A stretch of 34,677 nucleotides of DNA from an uncultured Candidatus Berkelbacteria bacterium (GTDB lineage: Bacteria; Patescibacteriota; UBA1384; 2-12-FULL-50-11), in assembly GCA_903839975.1 (NCBI GenBank), contig CAIMEH010000031.1, forward strand, positions 1-34,677, in the 5' to 3' direction. This document shows, piece after piece, positions 8,033 through 16,459 of the stretch (positions are counted from its first letter, which is position 1; each line of letters begins with the position of its first letter). A program made the position numbers and the translations under genes. The notes beneath the pieces are model-generated. The model worked only from the letters and a program-made list of their open reading frames with translations. It did no database searches and was not told the DNA's origin.

Positions 8033-9212
8033 TTAGTCCCCTCATCGCTAATCCAATACTACCAGTAAATGTGCGGGCTAGATCGGGCTTGATGGGGTAG
8101 TGGTCGATATCAACGTTTTTCAGCGGGTTGCCCAAGCTAGTTGGCAGGCCCATTTGGGTTTGGAAAAGGTCGGCGATGCCTTCGATGTTAGAGCCACCAC
8201 CAGATAAGATCAGTTCCACGATCTTGTTGCCGGGGCAGATTCTGTTCTCGTAGAATTTGGTGACGTGCGAAAGCTCGTCGAAGATCGGGCCGGCCAAGCC
8301 CTTGAAATCTTCCAGTTTCATTAGTGGATGAGCACCGGGGGCGTGAACGCCGATCGGCACGGCTGAAGTTAAGCGAAGCGAATTTCCTTCTGTAACCATA
8401 ACAATAGTGGTGTTGGCGCTTAGCTCCACGATTAGGCGCATCTTGGCGTCACTCGGGGCGATAGCTCGGGCGATGGCACCAGATTTAATATCGATACCGG
8501 CAATCTCCAGGTGGGTTAATTCGCCTAGGTCTACAACAGAATCGATTAAAGTTTTCTTTGCAGCCACGGCAAAAACAGCGGTCTGTTCCATCTTGGTGCC
8601 GGTAGTTTGGGGTAGATCAAGATTTATCGGTACAGCTTTCGGTTTCTCCTTAACGATCCCGCTCTCGATTGGAGATTTTTCTTCTGAAACTGGTGGCATA
8701 CTAGCAACTGGTGGCTGACCGGATCTTATAGATGGTTTGGCATCGCCGTCGCCATCAGTGTCTTTAATCTCTTGGCCGCTACCGCTATCGACGCTCATCT
8801 TGTGTTCGGCGCCCAAAATTGGTCGGCAGGCGCTGTTAGTGAGCTCATAATCGATTGAGTACTCGTCTAAATCTATGGAAAGTTTCTCGGCGATCTCGAA
8901 GGGTAGCGACTGGGTCAGCTCTTTTTTGCTTAAATTTGGCACCGAAAATGTACCAGAGAAAACGGCGGATTCTGGCAGTGACATCATTACTTGCTTGCCG
9001 CTGATGGCGTGAGGTTTGGCGCCACGGAAAGCCTCGTGAATTACTTTGGAGATCTCTTCTTGGTTCTTCAGCTCGTCGGCGGACCAAGAAGCCTCGGGAA
9101 TTGAGGCGACATTTAAACCGATTAAATTAAATTTGTCCGCGCCCTTTTTCTCCAAGGCGATGACTTTTACCGCTTCATAGGCAATATCGATACCGACAAT
9201 TACTTTCCCCAA
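8025..9212 (-). CDS. pilM: Type IV pilus PilM-like ATPase with a long low-complexity insertion
   Basis: VGIDIAYEAVKVIALEK…ELILSGGGSNIEGIADLFQTQMGLPTSLGNPL actin-like fold motifs; TTG start preceded by AGGAGGG. Confidence 0.85.
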   Translation of the reverse strand: MGKVIVGIDIAYEAVKVIALEKKGADKFNLIGLNVASIPEASWSADELKNQEEISKVIHEAFRGAKPHAISGKQVMMSLPESAVFSGTFSVPNLSKKELTQSLPFEIAEKLSIDLDEYSIDYELTNSACRPILGAEHKMSVDSGSGQEIKDTDGDGDAKPSIRSGQPPVASMPPVSEEKSPIESGIVKEKPKAVPINLDLPQTTGTKMEQTAVFAVAAKKTLIDSVVDLGELTHLEIAGIDIKSGAIARAIAPSDAKMRLIVELSANTTIVMVTEGNSLRLTSAVPIGVHAPGAHPLMKLEDFKGLAGPIFDELSHVTKFYENRICPGNKIVELILSGGGSNIEGIADLFQTQMGLPTSLGNPLKNVDIDHYPIKPDLARTFTGSIGLAMRGLNA

Positions 9213-9248
9213 TTTCCCTCCTAATATTTAGCATAGCTCAAAAGCGGA

Positions 9249-10457
9249 CTAGCCGCCAAAGTTCTGGACCAGACCGTAGATTGGCTGTAGCACGGCGATG
9301 GCAACGAAGGCCACGCCGATGCCCATGATTATCAGCATTACAGGTTCAAGCAGAGTAGAAAGGTTCTTGGAGTTGGTGTCCACTTCTTTATCGTAGAAGT
9401 CGGCAATCTCAACAAACACACCTTCGAGTGAGCCGGATTCTTCACCCAGACTGGTAAGCTGCGAGACCATCGGCGGAAACAAAACTTCTTTTTCCAAGGC
9501 TGCGGATAATGCCTTGCCGGATTCAACTGCTTTCTCGATTCGATCAAAAGCCAAATCGTAGTGATAGTTGTTGATGGTTTTGCGAATTATTTTTATCGAG
9601 ACCAAAATCGGCAGACTGGCTTTGGTGAGCATTGCCATAGTTCGGGAGAAACGAGCCATATAGACTTTTTTGGTTAAGGTTCCGAAGACCGGAATTTTAA
9701 TCTTGAGCTTATCATAAAATGCTCGGCCACTTGGTTTAGCTACCCAATAACGGAAACCAATATAGGCACCTGCGAGCAAGGCGATAACTATTAAGAAATA
9801 ATGGCGGATAACGTCGCTAACACCGAGCAGTAGTCGAGTAGCGAACGGTAGTGTCGTGTTAGAGTCGGCGAAGACAGTTGTCAAATTTGGCAGAACGAAG
9901 AAGACGATCAAGATAACTACGCCAACCAGGGCTAGCAAGATGACAGCAGGGTAGATCATGGCTGATTTTACTTTCGAGATCAGGTCGGCATCCTTCTCTT
10001 GTTGTTCGGCCAAATTCATTAAAACTTCGGCTAACTGACCGGTTTGCTCACCTGCTTTAACGACGGCGATATAAATTTCCGGAAAAACTTTTGGATACTT
10101 GGCCAGGGCTTTTGATAAGGTTCGGCCGCCTTTTATCTGAACGATAATGTCGCGGATTACTTCTTTGAAGTACTGGCTCTCTGTTTGTTTGGCAAGAGCT
10201 TCCATAGCCTTAACGATCGGCAGGCCTGCTTTGGTCATAACTGAAAGCTCTCGGGTAAAAATAATCTTATCTTTGAACGGCACTTTTTTGGTGAAATTTT
10301 TTAGGCTAAATGGTAGGCCGTGTTCCTCGGTTAATTTGAGAATACTAAAGCCTTCCGCGTGAAGTTTTTTTGAGGCTTCGCCCAAGGTCTCAGCCTCGAT
10401 TTTGCCTGATTGTATCTTGCCGCCGTGCGGACGGACGGTGTAGCTAAATGTGGACAT
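9249..10457 (-). CDS. pilC: Type IV pilus PilC/GspF-family platform protein
   Basis: FTRELSVMTKAGLPIVKAMEALAKQ… and second T2SSF repeat MAMLTKASLPILVSIKII…LEPVMLIIMGIGVAFVAIAVLQPIYGL. Confidence 0.93.
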   Translation of the reverse strand: MSTFSYTVRPHGGKIQSGKIEAETLGEASKKLHAEGFSILKLTEEHGLPFSLKNFTKKVPFKDKIIFTRELSVMTKAGLPIVKAMEALAKQTESQYFKEVIRDIIVQIKGGRTLSKALAKYPKVFPEIYIAVVKAGEQTGQLAEVLMNLAEQQEKDADLISKVKSAMIYPAVILLALVGVVILIVFFVLPNLTTVFADSNTTLPFATRLLLGVSDVIRHYFLIVIALLAGAYIGFRYWVAKPSGRAFYDKLKIKIPVFGTLTKKVYMARFSRTMAMLTKASLPILVSIKIIRKTINNYHYDLAFDRIEKAVESGKALSAALEKEVLFPPMVSQLTSLGEESGSLEGVFVEIADFYDKEVDTNSKNLSTLLEPVMLIIMGIGVAFVAIAVLQPIYGLVQNFGG

Positions 10458-10471
10458 TGAGATTAATTCTC

Positions 10472-10542
10472 GCTGGAAACGTTATTGCTTTTCGACCGGG
10501 CTCGCGTTCGCTCCAAGTCATCAAAGCAACACCATTTCCAGC
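10472..10542. repeat. Long inverted repeat between pilB and pilC
   Basis: GCTGGAAACGTTATTGCTTT (10472-10491) pairs with AAAGCAACACCATTTCCAGC (10523-10542), 17/20 complementary. Confidence 0.65.
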
Positions 10543-10567
10543 TCTTAGAAACTTCAAAGTATTCATA

Positions 10568-12454
10568 TTAGTCTTTGGTTACTCGCCAGACTTCTTCCAG
10601 AGTGGTGAGGCCATCAAAAACTTTTAGTAGGCCGTCTTGGCGCATGGTAATAAAGCCTTCTTTCTGAGCCTCTGCGAAGATATCGCTGCTGGTGGCACGC
10701 TTGAGAGCGAGTTGTTTAATAGGTTCGGTAACGCCCAAAATCTCGAAGATACCGATTCGGCCTTTGTAACCGGTGTTGCCACAAGCACTACAGCCCTCGC
10801 CTTGGTAGAACTTAAAGTTTTGTTTGGCCTGGGTTTTTTCTGGCTCGGGCAAGGCATCTAAATCCTTAGCCAAAAGCGCAGTTTCTTCGTCTTTGAGAGT
10901 AATTTCTTTACGGCATTTGTCGCAAATCTGGCGGCAAAGACGTTGAGCAATAACGGCGTTGGTACTGGAGGTAATCAAGAACGGCTCGATACCCATATCG
11001 AGCAAACGGGGGATAGCGCCGGCGGCATCGTTGGTGTGCAAGCTGGAAACGACGATATGACCTGTTAGAGCGGCATTAATAGCGATATCAGCGGTTTCTT
11101 TGTCGCGAATCTCACCGACCATAATAACGTCTGGATCCTGACGCAAAATCGAGCGCAAACCGTTGGCGAATGTGTAGCCGATCTTAGAGTTTACCTGGCT
11201 CTGGTTGACGCCGGTCATACGGTACTCGACCGGGTCTTCCATAGTAATAATATTGATGCCGTCGCCCTTTATCTTACTGATAATGGCGTAGAGCGTTGTT
11301 GATTTACCCGAACCGGTTGGGCCGGTAACTAAGGTCATGCCGTGGGCTTTTTTGGTGTTGTCTTCAAGAATTTGCAGGGCGCGGCCACGCAAGCCAAGCT
11401 GTTCGAAAGTTAGCGTGCCCTTGGAGTGATCCAAGACACGAGCAACTACTTTTTCACCTGTAACAGTAGGAATCGTGGAGATACGAAAGTCCACGTTATT
11501 GCCGTCCATCAGAACCTGGATACGGCCGTCTTGAGGTAGGCGAGTCTCGTCGATTTTAAGGTTAGACAATATTTTTATACGAGAGATAAGGCTTGATTGA
11601 ATCTCTTTTGGCAGCGTTAAAACTTTGCGCAACACACCGTCAACACGGAAACGAACCAAAACAGCTTCTTCACTTGGTTCAATATGAATATCCGAGGCTT
11701 TCTCGCGGACAGCTCTTTTTAAAAGGGTGCTTATTACTTTGGCAGCTGGCGAGGCTTCGTCGGCATCTTCGTCACGAGTCTGTTGATCTTTCTCCTCGAC
11801 TGGAGTTATCTCCTCGGTGTCGTCGCTGGCAAGCATCTCTTTCATCTCTGATTGCAGGGCTGAGTACTGGTCTAGGGCATAAGACATATCTTCGTCAGTG
11901 GTAATAAACGGTTTCACAATCTTGCCGGTGATCTTGCGAATGGCGTTGAAGGCCTCTTCGTTTTCTGGGTCGGTCATAGCCACGGAAAGTGTTTTATCCT
12001 CGAGTAAAAATGGCACAGACTTGTATTTTCGGGCGATTGGCTCTGGAATCAAAGAAAGAATTGGCTTGGGGATGGTCTTACCGTTGAGCTCTATAAATTG
12101 GACGTTACTCTCGGTGTTTCTGAGTGTTCCAACGCGGAAGATGCTGCTTGAATTGTCAGTTTTGACCGGAGCTGGTTTAACGGCCTGGTTTGGGGCAGGA
12201 TAAGGCTGAAAATTTGGGACGACTGTTGGTTCAAGGTCGATATCTTGTTGTTTACCTCCCAGTTTGGCGGTAACTTCGCGCTCGGGGAGCTGGATTAACT
12301 GAAATTTGCCCAGCGGTTGAATATCTACAACTTTACCGTCCCGGATTCCCGAGGTAATCGAATCTGTTAGCGCTTTCAAATAAGCCCGACTTTTGTACGT
12401 TGGTACACCAGTTTTTTTGCTTATTTGTTTAATAACATCAATAGTAACGGCCAA
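10568..12454 (-). CDS. pilB: Type IV pilus assembly ATPase PilB/GspE with an N-terminal HU/IHF-like domain
   Basis: GPTGSGKSTTLYA, EDPVEYR, LRQDPDVIMVGEIRD, CRQICDKC…CSACG; residues 1-95 resemble HU; TTG start with AGGAGGG SD. Confidence 0.92.
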   Translation of the reverse strand: MAVTIDVIKQISKKTGVPTYKSRAYLKALTDSITSGIRDGKVVDIQPLGKFQLIQLPEREVTAKLGGKQQDIDLEPTVVPNFQPYPAPNQAVKPAPVKTDNSSSIFRVGTLRNTESNVQFIELNGKTIPKPILSLIPEPIARKYKSVPFLLEDKTLSVAMTDPENEEAFNAIRKITGKIVKPFITTDEDMSYALDQYSALQSEMKEMLASDDTEEITPVEEKDQQTRDEDADEASPAAKVISTLLKRAVREKASDIHIEPSEEAVLVRFRVDGVLRKVLTLPKEIQSSLISRIKILSNLKIDETRLPQDGRIQVLMDGNNVDFRISTIPTVTGEKVVARVLDHSKGTLTFEQLGLRGRALQILEDNTKKAHGMTLVTGPTGSGKSTTLYAIISKIKGDGINIITMEDPVEYRMTGVNQSQVNSKIGYTFANGLRSILRQDPDVIMVGEIRDKETADIAINAALTGHIVVSSLHTNDAAGAIPRLLDMGIEPFLITSSTNAVIAQRLCRQICDKCRKEITLKDEETALLAKDLDALPEPEKTQAKQNFKFYQGEGCSACGNTGYKGRIGIFEILGVTEPIKQLALKRATSSDIFAEAQKEGFITMRQDGLLKVFDGLTTLEEVWRVTKD

Positions 12455-12549
12455 TTTCCCTCCTATTATTTAGAATACCAAAATATCCAAGCTTGCGAGC
12501 AAAAATCTCGTGACAATTGGGGTTAATTGTGGCATGGTCAAAAACGAAG

Positions 12550-14091
12550 ATGAGTTCACTCTACCGCAAGTACCGTCCAGCCAATTTTACAGAGGTAATT
12601 GGCCAGGATCATATCAGTGAAAATATCAAAAATTCTTTGAAGAAAGGCACGGTCGGTCATGCCTATTTATTCTCTGGGCCGCGTGGAACAGGTAAAACAA
12701 CACTTGCTCGCTTGTTTGCTAAAGCAGTTAACTGCCAGAGCCCGATTGATGGCATCGAACCATGTGGCAAGTGCGAGATTTGTTTAGAGATGGCTAATGG
12801 CAGCTTAGTAGATATTATCGAGATTGATGCCGCTTCCAACCGAGGCATTGACGAGATTCGCGAGCTACGTGAACGCGTGGCTTATGCACCAAGTCGAGGA
12901 AAATACAAAGTTTATATTATCGACGAGGTTCATATGTTAACCAAAGAAGCCTTTAATGCATTATTAAAAACCCTGGAAGAGCCACCGGCGCATGTAATTT
13001 TTATTCTAGCCACAACCGAGCTCCATAAGGTTCCAGATACGATTATTTCCCGTTGCCAGCGCTACCAATTTCATCGAGCGGGTGACGAATCGCTGCGCGA
13101 GTTACTCAAGAAAGTTGTTAAACAAGAAAAAATTGGTCTCGATGACGAGGCGATAGAGGTAGTTGTCGCTAGGGCAGAGGGTTCGTTCCGCGACGCTTTA
13201 ACCCTGTTAGGCAACGTTGCCAGTCAAGATAAAAAACTTGATGCCGCTATGCTACGAGAACTGTTGGGAATGCCGGAAACGGCCACAATTGAGATTGTTC
13301 GCGCGTCATTAACAGGCAAGGATTCAGACAAACTTATGGCCACTCTGCGTGAATTTATTAACGGTGGTGGCGATATAATTGTTCTGGTAAAAACTTTAAC
13401 AGACCTTTTAAAGAAAGAGATATTGGATGGTAGCTCCAAGCAGCCATACGTCATATATGACGTATGGCTGCTTGAGCAGCTGCTTGTTGTTCTAGCACGT
13501 GTTCGTGGTTCGGCCGATCCGACAGCGTTACTACTAGCAAAGCTCTACGAGTTGGCTTCCATCGGCCAAACACCTCAACCGACTGAGGTGTTTAAGACCA
13601 TACCTGTAGTTGAACAGGCTAAGCTTTCTGCTCAAGAAGTAGTAAGGGCAGTACCCGTAGTAGAGCAAGTTCCAGAGCCACCAACAGTATCAGACATACA
13701 AAAGCCCGCCGAGATTAAAATTGAAGAAGCTCCGGTTGCTGTCGACGCTGTTTCACACCCAGTAAAATCGGAAGGTTCTGATGAATTCTGGAATTCGTTC
13801 TTGGTTGAAATTAAAGAAGTGAACCACGCAATCTATGCCGTTTTGCGCTCGGCCGAGCTGGAAAGCTTACTTGAAGACAAGATGATTACGGCCGTTAAAT
13901 TCCGTTTTTACTCGGAAAGACTTTACGAGCCAAAAAATCGTAAACAAATAGAAACAGCGGCCAGCAAGGTTGCTGGCCGAGCGATAAGTCTAGAGTGTCA
14001 CGTCCGAACCGACGTGAAGCTTTCACCCGAGGTGAAAGCCGAAGAAGATCTCGTAGGCGCAGTCGTCGACGTTTTTGAGATTGAGGGTTGA
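12550..14091 (+). CDS. dnaX: DNA polymerase III subunit gamma/tau
   Basis: MSSLYRKYRPANFTEVIGQDHI…GPRGTGKTTLARLFAKAVNC…CGKCEIC…EIDAASNRGIDEIRELRE. Start 12550 preferred over 12517. Confidence 0.93.
   Translation: MSSLYRKYRPANFTEVIGQDHISENIKNSLKKGTVGHAYLFSGPRGTGKTTLARLFAKAVNCQSPIDGIEPCGKCEICLEMANGSLVDIIEIDAASNRGIDEIRELRERVAYAPSRGKYKVYIIDEVHMLTKEAFNALLKTLEEPPAHVIFILATTELHKVPDTIISRCQRYQFHRAGDESLRELLKKVVKQEKIGLDDEAIEVVVARAEGSFRDALTLLGNVASQDKKLDAAMLRELLGMPETATIEIVRASLTGKDSDKLMATLREFINGGGDIIVLVKTLTDLLKKEILDGSSKQPYVIYDVWLLEQLLVVLARVRGSADPTALLLAKLYELASIGQTPQPTEVFKTIPVVEQAKLSAQEVVRAVPVVEQVPEPPTVSDIQKPAEIKIEEAPVAVDAVSHPVKSEGSDEFWNSFLVEIKEVNHAIYAVLRSAELESLLEDKMITAVKFRFYSERLYEPKNRKQIETAASKVAGRAISLECHVRTDVKLSPEVKAEEDLVGAVVDVFEIEG
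13437..13474. repeat. Perfect 38-bp palindrome inside dnaX
   Basis: CAAGCAGCCATACGTCATATATGACGTATGGCTGCTTG equals its reverse complement. Confidence 0.95.
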
Positions 14092-14094
14092 GTA

Positions 14095-14229
14095 GAGTCC
14101 CGAGAAATATCCTTTCGCAACCGGCCTCTCGCTCCTGCGGCTCAAGGCCTAATTCCGGTTATTTTCCCGCATGGCGGGGCCAAGCAAAATAACCTTCATA
14201 CGTTGCTGCAAGGATATTTCTCGGGACTC
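14095..14229. repeat. Nested inverted-repeat structure between dnaX and dnaB
   Basis: Outer perfect 20-bp arms GAGTCCCGAGAAATATCCTT (14095-14114) / AAGGATATTTCTCGGGACTC (14210-14229); inner hairpins GGTTATTTT/AAAATAACC and CCCGC/GCGGG. Confidence 0.88.
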
Positions 14230-14285
14230 GTGGAAGTGAGGAGAGGTGCTTGCTTCAACAATATTAAAACGTTAATAGTGAGACT

Positions 14286-15659
14286 ATGGCCAAAAGTGAA
14301 TTACTAGGGAAAATACCGCCGCAAAATATAGAAGCCGAGGCAGCTGTACTCGGTGCAATCTTGGTAAACAAAGAGGCTATGGATAAGGTTGCCGACGCTG
14401 TTGGCGATAAAGATTTTTACCGCTCTGATCACCAGATAATTTTCCGAGCCATTCTGCGACTCTACGACAAACGAGCGCCAATCGACTTAGTAACGCTCAC
14501 CAACGAGCTAGACGGTTTAAAACAGCTTGATCACGTTGGTGGGGCGGCCTATTTAGCAACTTTAGTTAACTCGGTGCCAACGGCCATTCACGTTACTCAT
14601 TATGCCGAGATTGTTAGGCAGAAAGCGGTGTTGCGCCGAATTTTGGCGGCCGGCCAAAAAATATCCCAACTTGGCTACGAAGAGGACAGGGAAGTTCAGC
14701 AGATTCTGGATGAAGCTGAAAAGGCAGTTTTTGAGGTCTCTCATGAATTGGTTAAAGACAACTTTATGCCAATCTCCGACATTCTGGCCACTAGCTTTGA
14801 TAGAATTGACCGTCTACACCGAGAAAAAGGTTTGCTTCGCGGTGTTACTACTGGCTTCAAACAGTTAGATAATCAACTGTCAGGTTTCCAAAATTCAGAC
14901 TTAATTATTTTGGCCGCCCGCCCTTCGATGGGAAAAACTACTTTTGCCTTGAATCTGGCCCTTAATGCTGCCACCAAAGGTAAGGTTCCGACCGGTTTCT
15001 TCTCGCTAGAGATGAGCAAAGAGCAGGTGGTGGATAAGCTTATCTGTGCCCAAGCGATGGTTGACGGTTGGAAGCTTCGCACCGGTAACCTGAGCGAGGA
15101 TGATTTTCCGGCCATCGGTATGGCGATGGGAACTCTGGCCGAGGCCCCGATATTTATCGACGATTCACCAGGTTTGACGATTTTAGAGATTCGTACTCGT
15201 GCTCGTCGCCTAAAAGCCGAACATAACTTGGGGCTAATGGTTGTAGATTATCTGCAGTTAATCGACGGTGGTTCTGGCGCTAATGCCGACAACCGTGTTC
15301 AACAGGTTTCTGAGATCTCTCGTAACTTGAAGGGTATCGCTCGTGAGCTGGATATACCTGTTATTGCCCTGTCACAGCTTTCTCGTAACGTGGAAAATCG
15401 CGATAAGAAAACGCCGCAGCTTTCCGATTTGCGCGAATCTGGTTCTATCGAGCAAGACGCTGATATTGTTATGTTCCTATTTCGAGAGGACTACTACGAC
15501 CGTGAAACAGAACGCAAAAATATTACTGATCTACTGATTAGAAAGCACCGTAACGGCCCGATAGGCGAGGTAGAGCTTCACTTCCGCCCAGAACAGAGCC
15601 GCTTCTTCGACATTGAGCGAAAAGCCAAACCAGCGTCCAAGGTTTCTCATGAGGAGTAG
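14286..15659 (+). CDS. dnaB: Replicative DNA helicase
   Basis: IPPQNIEAEAAVLGAILVNKEAMDKV…AARPSMGKTTFALNLAL…VVDYLQLI…SDLRESGSIEQDADIVMFLFRE. Confidence 0.97.
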   Translation: MAKSELLGKIPPQNIEAEAAVLGAILVNKEAMDKVADAVGDKDFYRSDHQIIFRAILRLYDKRAPIDLVTLTNELDGLKQLDHVGGAAYLATLVNSVPTAIHVTHYAEIVRQKAVLRRILAAGQKISQLGYEEDREVQQILDEAEKAVFEVSHELVKDNFMPISDILATSFDRIDRLHREKGLLRGVTTGFKQLDNQLSGFQNSDLIILAARPSMGKTTFALNLALNAATKGKVPTGFFSLEMSKEQVVDKLICAQAMVDGWKLRTGNLSEDDFPAIGMAMGTLAEAPIFIDDSPGLTILEIRTRARRLKAEHNLGLMVVDYLQLIDGGSGANADNRVQQVSEISRNLKGIARELDIPVIALSQLSRNVENRDKKTPQLSDLRESGSIEQDADIVMFLFREDYYDRETERKNITDLLIRKHRNGPIGEVELHFRPEQSRFFDIERKAKPASKVSHEE

Positions 15660-15684
15660 GCTCCTGGGCTTGTCTATGATTGTT

Positions 15685-15693
15685 TGATATAAT
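15685..15693 (+). promoter_or_regulatory. Extended -10 element TGaTATAAT
   Basis: TG-n-TATAAT upstream of the 15720 gene, followed by SD GGAGGTG. Confidence 0.5.
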
Positions 15694-15719
15694 CTTGCAA
15701 AGATCTTCTTGGAGGTGAA

Positions 15720-16403
15720 ATGAAGGTATTTTTGTTCCTTTACCCGTACCGTAGGTACTTTGAAACATGCATAGGTTATCCAGACTATCAACCAGATCTG
15801 GCGGACTTGGCTTTGGGTCACTATTCCAAAGCGATCGATCTTCGCTATAGACAGCGTGGTTTCCGTGTCTGTTGGCTGATGTTTCGATCTGAGGGCGGCG
15901 GACTTGAATATGAAGGGGTTGATCAACGCGTTGGAATACACTCGTCAGATTTACTGATAGATGCTGGGATGACTTTTAATCAGCATTGTCCACCAGAGTT
16001 ACAGGTTTTGGGAGCCGACAGAAGCAAGTGTCCAAAACCGATTTACGCCAATCTTCCTTATGTATTTTCTCAGTTTCCTGAGCCGATATGCGAACTGTGG
16101 ATTGGTGGGCATCGGCAACAGGACTGCGTTGATAAGGTTGCTCGCTTTGCCTACTTTAAGCAAATGCTTAAAGGTCGCGTTCATGTTGACGAAGACCTGA
16201 CGGAGATGGGGATGTTGGCAGCACGTTACTATTACTTGCCGAGAACAGATCCTCTTGAGCGTTTTAACAACTTCCCGCTGGTTAGAGATGTTTGGAGCTA
16301 TGAAAGCCTGGGCTTCTCTGCTGAGCAATGCTGGCAAACGGATTATCTATACAAGCGATTAAGACGGATTCGGAACCTGCATCCGTGGTTAGTGCACAAA
16401 TGA
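15720..16403 (+). CDS. Protein of unknown function (227 aa)
   Basis: Strong SD (TTGGAGGTGAAATG) and its own terminator; no family recognised. Confidence 0.75.
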   Translation: MKVFLFLYPYRRYFETCIGYPDYQPDLADLALGHYSKAIDLRYRQRGFRVCWLMFRSEGGGLEYEGVDQRVGIHSSDLLIDAGMTFNQHCPPELQVLGADRSKCPKPIYANLPYVFSQFPEPICELWIGGHRQQDCVDKVARFAYFKQMLKGRVHVDEDLTEMGMLAARYYYLPRTDPLERFNNFPLVRDVWSYESLGFSAEQCWQTDYLYKRLRRIRNLHPWLVHK

Positions 16404-16427
16404 GCGACAAGGATGTCGCTCTTTTTT
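16402..16427 (+). terminator. Rho-independent terminator
   Basis: GAGCGACA-agga-TGTCGCTC-TTTTTT; begins inside the stop codon of the upstream gene. Confidence 0.9.
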
Positions 16428-16459
16428 CATATGCTCTTTTCCGGTACGCTGAAAACCGC

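Noticed and set aside
13437-13474. DnaX programmed frameshift site of the E. coli type
   Set aside because: No A-AAA-AAG-like slippery heptamer directly upstream, and truncation here would cut inside domain III instead of producing a normal gamma.
14095-14229. CRISPR array or tRNA in the dnaX-dnaB gap
   Set aside because: No regularly spaced direct repeats and no tRNA cloverleaf; the structure is inverted-repeat based.
15531-15941. 136-aa minus-strand ORF over the dnaB end and the 15720 gene
   Set aside because: Overlaps two better-supported genes and has no motif or ribosome-binding site that I could identify.
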